Source: Paenibacillus sp. FSL H7-0326 (GTDB taxonomy: Bacteria > Bacillota > Bacilli > Paenibacillales > Paenibacillaceae). Taken from it: a stretch of DNA of 64,000 nt. The notes beneath the pieces were generated by a model. The model was not told the DNA's origin and ran no database searches. It saw only the letters and a program-made list of their open reading frames with translations. The stretch is taken from the NCBI RefSeq assembly GCF_001955535.1, contig NZ_MPVN01000001.1, positions 1,116,001 through 1,180,000 of the forward strand. The letters run 5' to 3'. Positions 20,131 through 28,759 of the stretch are shown in pieces (the stretch's first letter is position 1; every line of letters starts with the position of its first letter). The position numbers were made by a program, and so were the translations under genes.

Positions 20131-20185
20131 ATGATACTTTATGTATTGTAAAACCTACTTTATGATACATTTTGTATCATGTCAA
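20131..20185 (-). promoter_or_regulatory. Lasso operon promoter with two palindromic operators
   Basis: On the minus strand TTGACA (20180-20185), a 17-bp spacer and TAAAGT (20157-20162) form a promoter ~92 bp upstream of the sulfotransferase start. The palindrome ATGATACATTTTGTATCAT (20162-20180) fills the spacer. A near copy, ATGATACTTTATGTATTGT, lies at 20131-20149 over the expected transcription start. The two copies are 31 bp apart, about three helical turns on the same DNA face. This is typical repressor-operator layout; the regulator is not in the window. Confidence 0.7.
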
Positions 20186-20240
20186 TGCTTTATTTTTCAT
20201 CCTTTTTCACTTTTGTATTTTCATATTTGATTCATAAATA

Positions 20241-20283
20241 AAAAAGTCTGCTCCCAAGATATTATCTTAGGAAACAGACTTTT
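20241..20283 (-). terminator. Terminator of thrC
   Basis: Stem AAAGTCTG...CAGACTTT with interior pairs CC/GG and AGAT/ATCT, followed on the minus strand by a T run; it lies 53 bp after the thrC stop. Confidence 0.8.
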
Positions 20284-20335
20284 ATGCCGTTCTTCGTAAT
20301 TATGCAATTAAATAAGGTTTAAACTGAATTCTGTT

Positions 20336-21739
20336 TTAGGCGTTGTAAAAAGGGAGAAGCTCTGCCACGACAGCATCAAGCGTTCCATCTACCAGCTTCT
20401 TCCGTGTCGGCAGATCCGTTAGTCTCGCGATCTGCTCCGGGAAGCTCTGCTCAATACCGCACAGCTCAATGGCTTCATTAAACTTGGCTGGGTGTGCTGT
20501 AGCCAGCGACACAACCACTTCCTGTGCTCCCGTCGTTTGCTCAGCTGCCTTTACCCCGCAAGCCGAGTGAGGATCGAGCAGATAAGTCGTTTGCTCATGA
20601 TATTTCTTGATTGTATCCAAGCACTCTTCACCAAGCACACCATAGGCTGCAAATTCCTGCTGTACCTTCGCAAGGGTGTCTTCCGGAATTTGAATATGAC
20701 CCTTCTCTTGGAAAGACTTCATGTATTCTTCCGTCTGAGCAGCATCCTCTCCCAGTACGTAATACAGATATCGTTCAAAGTTGCTTGCAACCTGTATATC
20801 CATAGATGGACTGTAGGTGGTATGGAATTTGTCTGGCTTATACAGCCCTTGATTAACAAACTGTTCTAGGATGTTGTTCTCATTCGTAGCCAAGATGAGC
20901 TTGCCGACAGGAAGACCCATCCGGGATGCGAGATATCCTGCAAAAATGTCACCAAAGTTTCCAGTCGGGACACTGAAATGAAGCGGTGAAGCCGTTAGCT
21001 CCGGACGCTCGTCCGTAACCCGGAAGTATGCATAGAAGTAGTAAACCGTCTGAGCGAGAATCCGAACAATATTTATAGAATTGATTGCACAGAGATGATG
21101 CTTATCCTTGAATTCTACATCCGCAAACAGCTGCTTAATCATGCGCTGGCAATCGTCAAAGTTACCTTCGACAGAAAGGTTCAATACATTGCTGTCCTGT
21201 ACTGTCGTCATCTGCAGCTCTTGCACCTTGCTGACCTTGCCAGTCGGATGCAAAATGCAAATATTGATGCCTTCTTTTCCTCGAACACCTTCAATTGCGG
21301 ATGCACCGGTATCGCCTGAGGTTGCTCCGAGAATATTAATCTGTTTATTGTATTTGCTCGCAACATAAGTATATAGATTACCCATCAGCTGCAAGGCGAC
21401 ATCTTTGAACGCAAAGGTAGGTCCATGGAACAGCTCAAGCAAATATATTTGATCCGTCAGCTTGCGAACGGGCGTAATAGCTTCATCACGGAATGTGCTG
21501 TAGCTCGCATACACCAATTCTTTCAGCTCGGCTTCCGGAATTTCTTCATTTGTATAATAGGAGAAAATTTTGAGCATGAGATCTTGAAAGGATAGATTTC
21601 TCCATGCCTCCAGCTGTTCAGTCGATAACGAAGGTATGGTGCTTGGTACAAGCAGACCTCCATCCGTAGCCAGCCCCATCAGAAATGCATCGATGAAACC
21701 AACTCCACTTACACGTCCTCGAGTACTATGATATTGCAT
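20336..21739 (-). CDS. thrC: Threonine synthase
   Basis: A 467-aa PLP enzyme converting O-phosphohomoserine to threonine. It is the long (E. coli/yeast-type) form, with the N-terminal YHSTRG segment and PLP lysine Lys112 in FAFKDVALQ. The phosphate-binding ATSGDTGASAIEG and PTGNFGDIFAGY motifs follow. GGAGGG sits ~9 nt before the ATG. No homoserine kinase or dehydrogenase gene lies next to it here, unlike the hom-thrCB arrangement of B. subtilis. No T-box is visible upstream. Confidence 0.95.
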   Translation of the reverse strand: MQYHSTRGRVSGVGFIDAFLMGLATDGGLLVPSTIPSLSTEQLEAWRNLSFQDLMLKIFSYYTNEEIPEAELKELVYASYSTFRDEAITPVRKLTDQIYLLELFHGPTFAFKDVALQLMGNLYTYVASKYNKQINILGATSGDTGASAIEGVRGKEGINICILHPTGKVSKVQELQMTTVQDSNVLNLSVEGNFDDCQRMIKQLFADVEFKDKHHLCAINSINIVRILAQTVYYFYAYFRVTDERPELTASPLHFSVPTGNFGDIFAGYLASRMGLPVGKLILATNENNILEQFVNQGLYKPDKFHTTYSPSMDIQVASNFERYLYYVLGEDAAQTEEYMKSFQEKGHIQIPEDTLAKVQQEFAAYGVLGEECLDTIKKYHEQTTYLLDPHSACGVKAAEQTTGAQEVVVSLATAHPAKFNEAIELCGIEQSFPEQIARLTDLPTRKKLVDGTLDAVVAELLPFYNA

Positions 21740-21996
21740 CTATTTCCCTCCTGCATAATGGACCCAATTCTCGTTTCACTGGACCTCTTGTTTTTCTTTT
21801 TAACCATAATACTACTATCTTGGATAAAAGCGAATCTTTTTCTTACAAGAATCGTCAATTCCATGGCATTTTGAAAAAAAAGTTTTGATATATTCTCTAT
21901 TTATTATATATGTCATCACATAACGTCCCTGCCCGTGAATATACATAATTTACAGCAGGCCAAACTGTGCCGCGTAATCCAAGGGGGGTGCCTAAC

Positions 21997-23163
21997 ATGC
22001 CAGATTCTCGCCATCCTTACTCGTTTGTCGTTTCCAAAGAAGATTGGTCGCTTCACCGTAAAGGGTACCAAGACCAGCAGCGTCATCAGCAGAAGGTGAA
22101 AGATATCATTAAGCAAAACCTGCCCGATCTTATTACGGAAGAAAATATTATCATGTCTGATGGCCAGCAAATCATCAAGGTTCCAATCCGGAGTCTGGAT
22201 GAATATCGCTTCGTGTACAATTATCAGAAGCAGAAGCATGTCGGCCAGGGTGACGGGGACAGCCAGGTCGGTGATGTCATCGGCCGCGATCCTGCGAGTC
22301 AAAAGCCCGGCAAGGGTGAAAAGGCAGGCGATCAGCCGGGTCACGATATTGTCGAAGCCGAGATCAGCATTGAAGAATTGGAGAACATGCTGTTCTCCGA
22401 ATTAGAGCTGCCGCATTTAAAGCAAAAGGATAAAGAGCAAATTGAAACGCACAACATCGTGTTTAACGATATCCGCAAAAAAGGGATGCAGTCCAACATT
22501 GATAAGAAACGGACCATTCTTGAGAATCTGAGACGGAACGCCACAACCGGAAACCCGGGCATTCACCACATCAGTCCGGATGATCTGCGTTACAAGACCT
22601 GGGATGATACCGTGATCCCGCATTCTAACGCTGTTATCATCGCAATGATGGACACTTCCGGTTCCATGGGGTCCTTTGAAAAATACTGCGCACGCAGCTT
22701 TTTCTTCTGGATGACCCGCTTTCTTCGCAAGCAGTATGAAAAGGTAGAAATCGTCTTTGTCGCCCACCATACGGAAGCCAAAGAAGTGACTGAGGAAGAA
22801 TTTTTCACCCGGGGAGAAAGCGGCGGTACCATCTGCTCCTCCGCTTATATGAAGGCTCTTGAGATTATAGACCGTCGCTACCCTCCTTCAAGCTATAACA
22901 TCTATCCCTTCCACTTCTCAGATGGAGATAATCTCACCTCTGACAACGAACGCTGTGTGAAGCTCATCGGTGAATTGCTGAAGCGAAGCAATATGTTTGG
23001 CTATGGAGAAGTGAACCAATATAACCGCAGCAGTACGCTGATGTCGGCCTATCGCAATATTAAGATGGACCAGTTTATGTACTATGTAATCAAGGAGAAA
23101 GGCGAAGTCTACAAAGCGCTGCGCACCTTTTTCCACAACAAGGAAGGAGGAAGTGCTTCATGA
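21997..23163 (+). CDS. yhbH: YhbH family sporulation protein (DUF444, VWA-like)
   Basis: A 388-aa YhbH/YeaH protein. The C-terminal half is a von Willebrand A-like domain with the MIDAS motif DTSGSMG near residue 223. A glycine- and charge-rich segment ([16 protein letters not shown]) precedes it. YhbH works with SpoVR and the PrkA kinase, which also lies in this window. The start at [10 protein letters not shown] is decided by AAGGGGGGTG 6 nt upstream; an in-frame GTG at 21967 lacks a site. It overlaps spoVR by 4 bp. Confidence 0.92.
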   Translation: MPDSRHPYSFVVSKEDWSLHRKGYQDQQRHQQKVKDIIKQNLPDLITEENIIMSDGQQIIKVPIRSLDEYRFVYNYQKQKHVGQGDGDSQVGDVIGRDPASQKPGKGEKAGDQPGHDIVEAEISIEELENMLFSELELPHLKQKDKEQIETHNIVFNDIRKKGMQSNIDKKRTILENLRRNATTGNPGIHHISPDDLRYKTWDDTVIPHSNAVIIAMMDTSGSMGSFEKYCARSFFFWMTRFLRKQYEKVEIVFVAHHTEAKEVTEEEFFTRGESGGTICSSAYMKALEIIDRRYPPSSYNIYPFHFSDGDNLTSDNERCVKLIGELLKRSNMFGYGEVNQYNRSSTLMSAYRNIKMDQFMYYVIKEKGEVYKALRTFFHNKEGGSAS

Positions 23164-24599
23164 GCAAAGAGATCAATGAACTAGAATATGCCATTGCAGA
23201 GATCATGGAAATCGCTGACGGATTCGGGCTTGATTATTATCCGATGCGTTATGAGATCTGCCCTGCCGACATCATATATACTTTCGGAGCCTATGGTATG
23301 CCGACTCGATTCAGCCATTGGAGCTTCGGCAAGACGTTCCAAAAGATGAAGATGCAGTATGACTTCGGTCTGAGCAAAATATATGAGCTCGTAATCAATT
23401 CCAATCCATGCTATGCCTTCCTGCTCGATGGAAACTCTCTGATTCAGAATAAGCTCATTGTAGCCCATGTGCTCGCACACTGTGATTTCTTCAAAAACAA
23501 TGCCCGCTTCTCAGCCTCCAACCGCAATATGGTGGAGAGCATGTCAGCGACGGCAGACCGAATCAGCCAGTATGAGCTTGAATATGGGACGGAAGCCGTG
23601 GAATCCTTTATTGATGCGGTCCTCGCTATTCAGGAGCATGTAGATCCACAGCTGATCAAGCCTCAGCAACTCGACAAGCAGCGTTATATGGAAATGAAAA
23701 TGAAGCAGCAAAAAGAAACCAAGGTCATTCGCCCTCCCGGAAGATATGACGATATTTGGGCCATCGGCGAACCTGCAGGATCTACAGAGGAGCCGGCGCA
23801 GCAGAAGGTTCACCGCTTCCCTCCTGAACCGGAGAAGGACATCATGTGGTTCATACAGGAATTTTCCGAAACACTAACCGATTGGCAGCGAGACATCATG
23901 AGCATGCTTCGTGAAGAGATGCTCTATTTTTGGCCTCAAATGGAAACCAAGATTATGAACGAAGGCTGGGCTTCCTACTGGCATCAACGTATTATACGCG
24001 AGCTGGACCTCACAAGTGAAGAAACCGTGGAATATGCCATGCTTAATGCCTCTGTTGTACAGCCGTCAAAGCAAAGTCTGAATCCCTATTATCTCGGGGT
24101 CAAAATCTTCGAGGATATCGAACGCCGCTGGGATCACCCGACACTTGAGGAGCAGGAGCGCTTCGGACGCATGCCAGGGCAAGGAAGGTCCAAAATGTTC
24201 GAGGTTCGCGAATACGATTCAGACACCTCCTTCATCCGCAACTACATGACAAAGGGGCTGGTCGAAGACCTCGACCTGTATGTGTTTGAGAAAAAGGGCC
24301 CCGAATGGAAAATTACCGATAAATCCTGGGAAAATATCCGGGATCAGCTGATCTATGCCAGAGTCAATGGCGGCTCACCGTATCTCGTCGTGCATGACGG
24401 GGATTATCTTCGTACCGGCGAGCTTATGCTTAAGCATCAGTACGAAGGCATTGAACTTGACTTGAAATATATGGAACGCACGCTTCCTTACGTATATAAA
24501 TTATGGGGTCGAACGGTGCATCTTGAAACCATTATCGAAGATAAACCGGTACAATTTACATTTGATGGCAAAAAGATCCACCGTAAGCTGTTAAATTAA
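23160..24599 (+). CDS. spoVR: SpoVR family protein
   Basis: A 479-aa SpoVR/YcgB protein, implicated in spore cortex formation in B. subtilis. Recognisable are the N-terminal block [19 protein letters not shown], the [13 protein letters not shown] motif and the conserved [10 protein letters not shown] near residue 265, and an acidic-aromatic C-terminus. It is coupled to yhbH by ATGA overlap and is followed by a rho-independent terminator, forming a bicistronic sporulation unit. Confidence 0.95.
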   Translation: MSKEINELEYAIAEIMEIADGFGLDYYPMRYEICPADIIYTFGAYGMPTRFSHWSFGKTFQKMKMQYDFGLSKIYELVINSNPCYAFLLDGNSLIQNKLIVAHVLAHCDFFKNNARFSASNRNMVESMSATADRISQYELEYGTEAVESFIDAVLAIQEHVDPQLIKPQQLDKQRYMEMKMKQQKETKVIRPPGRYDDIWAIGEPAGSTEEPAQQKVHRFPPEPEKDIMWFIQEFSETLTDWQRDIMSMLREEMLYFWPQMETKIMNEGWASYWHQRIIRELDLTSEETVEYAMLNASVVQPSKQSLNPYYLGVKIFEDIERRWDHPTLEEQERFGRMPGQGRSKMFEVREYDSDTSFIRNYMTKGLVEDLDLYVFEKKGPEWKITDKSWENIRDQLIYARVNGGSPYLVVHDGDYLRTGELMLKHQYEGIELDLKYMERTLPYVYKLWGRTVHLETIIEDKPVQFTFDGKKIHRKLLN

Positions 24600-24616
24600 C
24601 ACAATTGTCCTGTATT

Positions 24617-24657
24617 AAGCCTGTTTCCGCTCATTTTTGGGTTGAAACAGGCTTTTT
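24617..24657 (+). terminator. Terminator of yhbH-spoVR
   Basis: Perfect 11-bp stem AAGCCTGTTTC/GAAACAGGCTT with a 16-nt loop and a T tract on the plus strand, 17 bp after the spoVR stop. Confidence 0.9.
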
Positions 24658-24797
24658 CATGGAGTACATTGAAATATAGGGGGCATTACATTACATCTAA
24701 ACCCATTAAAATATGATATAATCTACTTTTGTTAGCGCCTTACATTATTGCGCTCATCATTAGAATTTCTTTGATAGAATTAAAGGAGCGAACGAAC

Positions 24798-25352
24798 TTG
24801 ATCAACCTAGGTAGAAACGAACCGTGCCACTGCGGCAGTGGCAAGAAATATAAAAAATGCTGCCTCGAGAAAGACAGACAGCAGCAGCGCAATGTAAGGG
24901 TGGCCACATCAGTCGAAGTCATTACGAATCGACGCCCTGTATCTGCAGTATCCACTGTTTCTAAGACGTCCCCTGCCCCTCAAGTAGCTGAACAGACCTC
25001 CCAGAAGTCTGCGCTGAACCTTACAGAGATGACTTGGGAACACGACATGCACCGCGAGCTTGCTGAATCTGCCATTCCTTCAATCGCAGAAGAGTACAAG
25101 CTGACGGAAGAAGAGACAAGTGGACTTATCTCACTGTGGAACAGCTATAGCAATAGCGAAGCTCCTCGTTATCGTAAGCCGGGAGGTTTCGCTGGTGCAT
25201 TAGAATATGTTACTGCAACGAAACAAGGCAGCACCATCAGTCAATCCGAGCTTGCTGCTAAGCACGATGTATCGGCTACAACCCTCTCCAAGAGCATTGG
25301 ACAGCTGTCTGAATTTGCAGAGAAAACTTCCTTAACTAGCCAAAGTGTATAA
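24798..25352 (+). CDS. SEC-C motif protein with C-terminal helix-turn-helix-like segment
   Basis: A 184-aa protein beginning MINLGRNEPCHCGSGKKYKK, a full zinc-binding SEC-C motif (Cys-x-Cys-x8-Cys-Cys). The middle is polar linker. Residues ~130-175 include QSELAAKHDVSATTLSKSI, which has the spacing of a helix-turn-helix. The TTG start at 24798 follows AAAGGAG with 9-nt spacing; a longer frame from 24729 has no ribosome site and overlaps a TATAAT at 24714-24719. SEC-C proteins often bind SecB or nucleic acids; the role here is unknown. Confidence 0.8.
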   Translation: MINLGRNEPCHCGSGKKYKKCCLEKDRQQQRNVRVATSVEVITNRRPVSAVSTVSKTSPAPQVAEQTSQKSALNLTEMTWEHDMHRELAESAIPSIAEEYKLTEEETSGLISLWNSYSNSEAPRYRKPGGFAGALEYVTATKQGSTISQSELAAKHDVSATTLSKSIGQLSEFAEKTSLTSQSV

Positions 25353-25362
25353 GATCAGAGAG

Positions 25363-25396
25363 TCCGAAAGTGACCTGCTCAGCAGGTCCTTTCGGA
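25363..25396. terminator. Bidirectional terminator
   Basis: Sixteen-pair stem (TCCGAAAG-GACCTGCT with AGCAGGTC-CTTTCGGA, one bulged T) between convergent genes at 25352 and 25406. Confidence 0.88.
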
Positions 25397-25405
25397 TTTA
25401 TTAAT

Positions 25406-26062
25406 TTAAAATGCGGTATACAGGATTGATTCCGCCTCAAGCTCCTCCACCTTCGGATTATATTGATAGGTAATCACAAGGTCGCCAATATATTGAGAAA
25501 AGGATTGCGCAACACCCAGTGTTGCCGTCACAGTGCTTCCCTTCACTTCATACTTAACATAATTGCCCACAGTTACAGGACCAATCTCCTTCAATTCTGT
25601 GCTCACCTGTATGTATTCCTCTGCAGCCTTGACGGGATCCTTCATCATAATCTCAACCATCTGCGTCCCATCAACAATATGAAGCTGTTCCACATAGACA
25701 CCTGTTCCATCCGCAGCCGTTAAGAATACAATTGCATCTTCTATCCCATCCTGCGTAACATCCATTGCCATTAATTGTGCAGATGGCGTCTCAGAGGCCA
25801 CGCTTCTCCACGGAAAGTTAAGAAAACGGCCTTCCCAGGCCAAAGCCATTCCTTCATATACTCCATCTGTTTCTTGTACCGGATATAAAGCATTATCGGT
25901 ACCCGTTATAACGGCCACAGGATCCATTGCTGGCTCAATTTTTAGTTCTTCTGTATTTTTTATATTTGAAAGGGAACTCCCCTTAATTTCTGCAAACACA
26001 AACGCACTTCCTACAAACATGACACAAGTCAGCAAAATGACTGCTTTAATTAATCTATTCAA
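25406..26062 (-). CDS. Secreted hypothetical protein
   Basis: A 218-aa protein with an N-terminal signal peptide (residues 1-24, ending VFA-EIKG). The middle carries MAMDVTQDGIEDAIVFLTAADGTG, resembling an FG-GAP/VCBS-like calcium-binding repeat. No named family recognised. The start is a TTG at 26060-26062 with AAAGGAG about 11 nt upstream; the only nearby ATG lies inside the signal peptide. Monocistronic, with no informative neighbours. Confidence 0.7.
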   Translation of the reverse strand: MNRLIKAVILLTCVMFVGSAFVFAEIKGSSLSNIKNTEELKIEPAMDPVAVITGTDNALYPVQETDGVYEGMALAWEGRFLNFPWRSVASETPSAQLMAMDVTQDGIEDAIVFLTAADGTGVYVEQLHIVDGTQMVEIMMKDPVKAAEEYIQVSTELKEIGPVTVGNYVKYEVKGSTVTATLGVAQSFSQYIGDLVITYQYNPKVEELEAESILYTAF

Positions 26063-26180
26063 TTAAAATTTAACTCCTTTATGAATCTATTTCACTTGTC
26101 CTTGTCCCATTATATAGCTCATCCTTACATATAAGATAGTCATTCTCGTAATAAAAGGGTAAAAATCTTGAAAAGAATGA

Positions 26181-26243
26181 AAAAACACCTTCTGCCCGAT
26201 CTGCATGAAAAACTTCATGAGATTCGAGTGAGAAGGTGTTTCC
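26181..26243 (-). terminator. Terminator of the LacI-family gene
   Basis: Outer stem AACACCTTCT/AGAAGGTGTT around an inner hairpin (CATGAA/TTCATG), followed on the minus strand by T6. Confidence 0.7.
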
Positions 26244-26279
26244 TTGTTATTATGAATAAAGTTATACAACCGCAGTGCT

Positions 26280-27287
26280 TCAGGCAAGCTTAGCCTTCCC
26301 TGTGGTTTGCCTTACGATCAGCTCAGAAGGCTCCATAATGACTGGCGGAGAGTAATCCCGATTTTCTATGAGTGCAATCAAGCATTCAATGGATTTAATG
26401 CCGATAGAGTAAATATTTTGATTCACTGTCGTCAAATTCGGCTTGAATACCTGCGCATGATAGGTATTATCGAATCCTACAACGGAGATGTCATGAGGAA
26501 CGGACAATCCGTGCTTCTCTATTTCATGAATGGCACCAAAAGCGGAGAGATCCGAAGCGCATACAATGCCTGTCGGCGTGTCATGGAGTGCAAGCAGTCT
26601 GCTCATCGCAGCCGCTCCGCCGTCAAATGTATAATCACATACCTCAAGGTAACTGGTCGAATAAGATAATCCGCAGCTAATTAGGCCTTGTCTGTATCCT
26701 TCAAGGCGCATATTTGCAATGGATGGACCTAATGTGCCGGATATGTAGGCTATCTTGCGATGGCCGAGCTCGTAAAGATGCTTTACACCTTTATGGATTG
26801 CATTTTGGTTATCTGTTGTAATATACCCTGCCCGCTTGCCAACGATATCCATGTCGACAAACATCGTTGGGATATCCGAATGAATCAATTCATCGATACT
26901 GCGATTATCGCGCTCCACTCCAAAGACGACAACTCCATCTACATTGCGGCTGCGGCAATGCTTAATAAATGAATAATGCGGATCATCGAAGCGAGTGGAT
27001 AACCGGACCAGATCATATCCGCTGTTCTCAAGCGCTGTCTTAATTCCTTCTAATAGTTCGGCTACATATGGATTTGTGAAGGGGACGGTCAGCAGCACAC
27101 CTACAGTCCATGATCTTCTTTTTACTAATCCCCTTGCAACTACATTCGGTTGATAGTGCAGCTGCTCAATAGCCAGATTTACTCTTTTACGTGTTTTGTC
27201 ACTTACATCGGGATAATCATTCAGCACCTTTGAAACGGTAGCAACTGAGACCCCGGCTTCTTTAGCCACATCATGGATCGATGCCAT
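26280..27287 (-). CDS. LacI/GalR family transcriptional regulator
   Basis: A 335-aa LacI-type repressor. The N-terminal helix-turn-helix is SIHDVAKEAGVSVATVSKVLN and the hinge helix is YQPNVVARGL, followed by a periplasmic-binding-protein-like effector domain. The start at MASIHDV is chosen because GAGGTGATC lies just upstream; an extra 10-residue extension is possible. No sugar transporter or hydrolase adjoins it, so the regulated genes and inducer are unknown. A cre/LacI-like site lies upstream at 27403-27416. Confidence 0.93.
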   Translation of the reverse strand: MASIHDVAKEAGVSVATVSKVLNDYPDVSDKTRKRVNLAIEQLHYQPNVVARGLVKRRSWTVGVLLTVPFTNPYVAELLEGIKTALENSGYDLVRLSTRFDDPHYSFIKHCRSRNVDGVVVFGVERDNRSIDELIHSDIPTMFVDMDIVGKRAGYITTDNQNAIHKGVKHLYELGHRKIAYISGTLGPSIANMRLEGYRQGLISCGLSYSTSYLEVCDYTFDGGAAAMSRLLALHDTPTGIVCASDLSAFGAIHEIEKHGLSVPHDISVVGFDNTYHAQVFKPNLTTVNQNIYSIGIKSIECLIALIENRDYSPPVIMEPSELIVRQTTGKAKLA

Positions 27288-27402
27288 TTGATCACCTCTT
27301 ACGTTCTCATTGTCCAAAACGCATCTGTATATGCTTGTTAGCTTGGTTTTGTATGAATGAATTCATTATAGCCTAAAAGGTGCGATCCTCATAGAATTAT
27401 AT

Positions 27403-27416
27403 TGTATGCGCTTACT
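27403..27416. promoter_or_regulatory. cre/LacI-type operator-like site
   Basis: TGTATGCGCTTACT matches 12 of 14 positions of the cre consensus TGWAANCGNTNWCA. It lies 116 bp upstream of the LacI-family gene and could serve CcpA or autoregulation. Confidence 0.35.
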
Positions 27417-27496
27417 ATTTACAATTTAATGGATATTTGGAAGAGACAAAAGACACTGTAATGCCTTTTGCTCTTTAGGTTAGTTCAGCATTGAAG

Positions 27497-28507
27497 TTAG
27501 GAATAAGAGGCTTGCAGCTCTTTGAGATCACCGGATACAGATTCCATGATTTGAACGAAGGCCATCAGCTCACTGGAGCTGAATACTTGCTTTCTTGCAT
27601 TATCCGACGTATTATCGGACTCGTTCTGCACTTGATCCAGCTTCGTTCGAATACTGTTCAGCACGCTCTGGATCTGCTCCATTGCCTTCTTGGAGCCCGT
27701 AGCCAGCTTGCGGATCTCGCCTGCAACAATCTCAAAGCCCCTTCCGCTGTCTCCTGCGTGAGCAGCCTCGATCGCTGCATTAAGTCCCAGCAAATGGCTT
27801 TGGTCTGAAATTTCTCGGATCAGACTCCCCATCTTTTGAATTTCTTTTACCTCTTGATTCAGGTCGTCGATCAGCTTATGGGCTGATTCCTGGGAAGCTG
27901 CAGTCTGTCTCGCTGTCTCGGATATCAGCTCCGTATTGTGATGCAGTTCATCAATCATGCCGGTCAGCTTCTGAGACACCTCTGTAATTGCCTGCAGCAT
28001 GCGCTCCTGCTCATCAGCAATATCGGTAATCTTCTGCTTCTCCTTCCCTTCGTAAGCATCGAGCACAAGCTGGGAATCAAAATTAAACATCTTGCTCAGT
28101 GCATGGATTACTGGATACCATCCATTTGGCATGATTTGCTGTACAATGCTGGTCGCCACATCCAGATACACCATATAACTACTCAAGTAAAAATCGGATT
28201 TCAGTCCAATTTTTGAATGAATCAGCCCGATTTGTATTCGTTTCGCAATAAATTCTTCATCTATATGCCCATCCGTCAGGGATATAAAGTACCATCGTTG
28301 TGTCTGCTTTAAACGTTCTATTGTCGAGTATTTCGTAATGATGCTTCTCAGTTCTTCCACTTGTCCTATTCGGTCATATAACCGATCAACAACCTCGTCT
28401 ACTATTTTTTCAAAAATGGGCCGGTGCTTATGAAGCAATTCCAGCTCCAGATTGGTAATTCCTATGTAGGCCAGCTGTTGTTCTCGCTCTTCGGAAACCT
28501 CAATCAT
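27497..28507 (-). CDS. Globin-coupled sensor / HemAT-like methyl-accepting protein
   Basis: A 336-aa haem-based oxygen sensor. Residues 1-170 form a sensor globin; the proximal haem ligand is His97 in QIGLIHSKIGL. A short coiled-coil signalling domain follows, with the MCP hairpin tip DQSHLLGLNAAIEAAHAG and GFEIVAGEIRKLA. The signalling domain is shorter than in B. subtilis HemAT (432 aa): the usual second methylation bundle is missing. The start at MIEVSEEREQ has GGAGG 13 nt upstream. It may act in aerotaxis or as a simple signalling protein. Confidence 0.88.
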   Translation of the reverse strand: MIEVSEEREQQLAYIGITNLELELLHKHRPIFEKIVDEVVDRLYDRIGQVEELRSIITKYSTIERLKQTQRWYFISLTDGHIDEEFIAKRIQIGLIHSKIGLKSDFYLSSYMVYLDVATSIVQQIMPNGWYPVIHALSKMFNFDSQLVLDAYEGKEKQKITDIADEQERMLQAITEVSQKLTGMIDELHHNTELISETARQTAASQESAHKLIDDLNQEVKEIQKMGSLIREISDQSHLLGLNAAIEAAHAGDSGRGFEIVAGEIRKLATGSKKAMEQIQSVLNSIRTKLDQVQNESDNTSDNARKQVFSSSELMAFVQIMESVSGDLKELQASYS

Positions 28508-28660
28508 CTCGAAAAATCTTCCTCCTTGCAACCAGTTTGCCTTATATTAGTATTTTATTGCTTCGAACCCTCATTATAGACCTTTAAACCCACAATATCA
28601 TAATCCTAAAGTCCTATTTTGCATTTTTCTTCCTGTTCTCATTACTGGTAAAAGGATAAA

Positions 28661-28707
28661 AATACGCTATCTGAAGTGCACCATTTGCAGCAATCAGACA
28701 GCGTATT
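28661..28707 (-). terminator. Terminator of prkA
   Basis: Stem AATACGCT-TCTG with CAGA-AGCGTATT plus an inner TGC/GCA pair, followed by T5 on the minus strand, 53 bp past the prkA stop. Confidence 0.8.
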
Positions 28708-28759
28708 ATGAGATGGGGTTAAGATGTTTGTTGTCAGGGGATAGGTAAAAAAATAAAAG

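Noticed and set aside
21740..21996. Possible sigma-E promoter for yhbH-spoVR
   Set aside because: AT-rich sequence offers several weak matches but none with correct -35/-10 pairing.
26087..26287. 66-codon minus-strand ORF downstream of the LacI gene
   Set aside because: It contains the terminator hairpin of the LacI gene and lacks a ribosome site.
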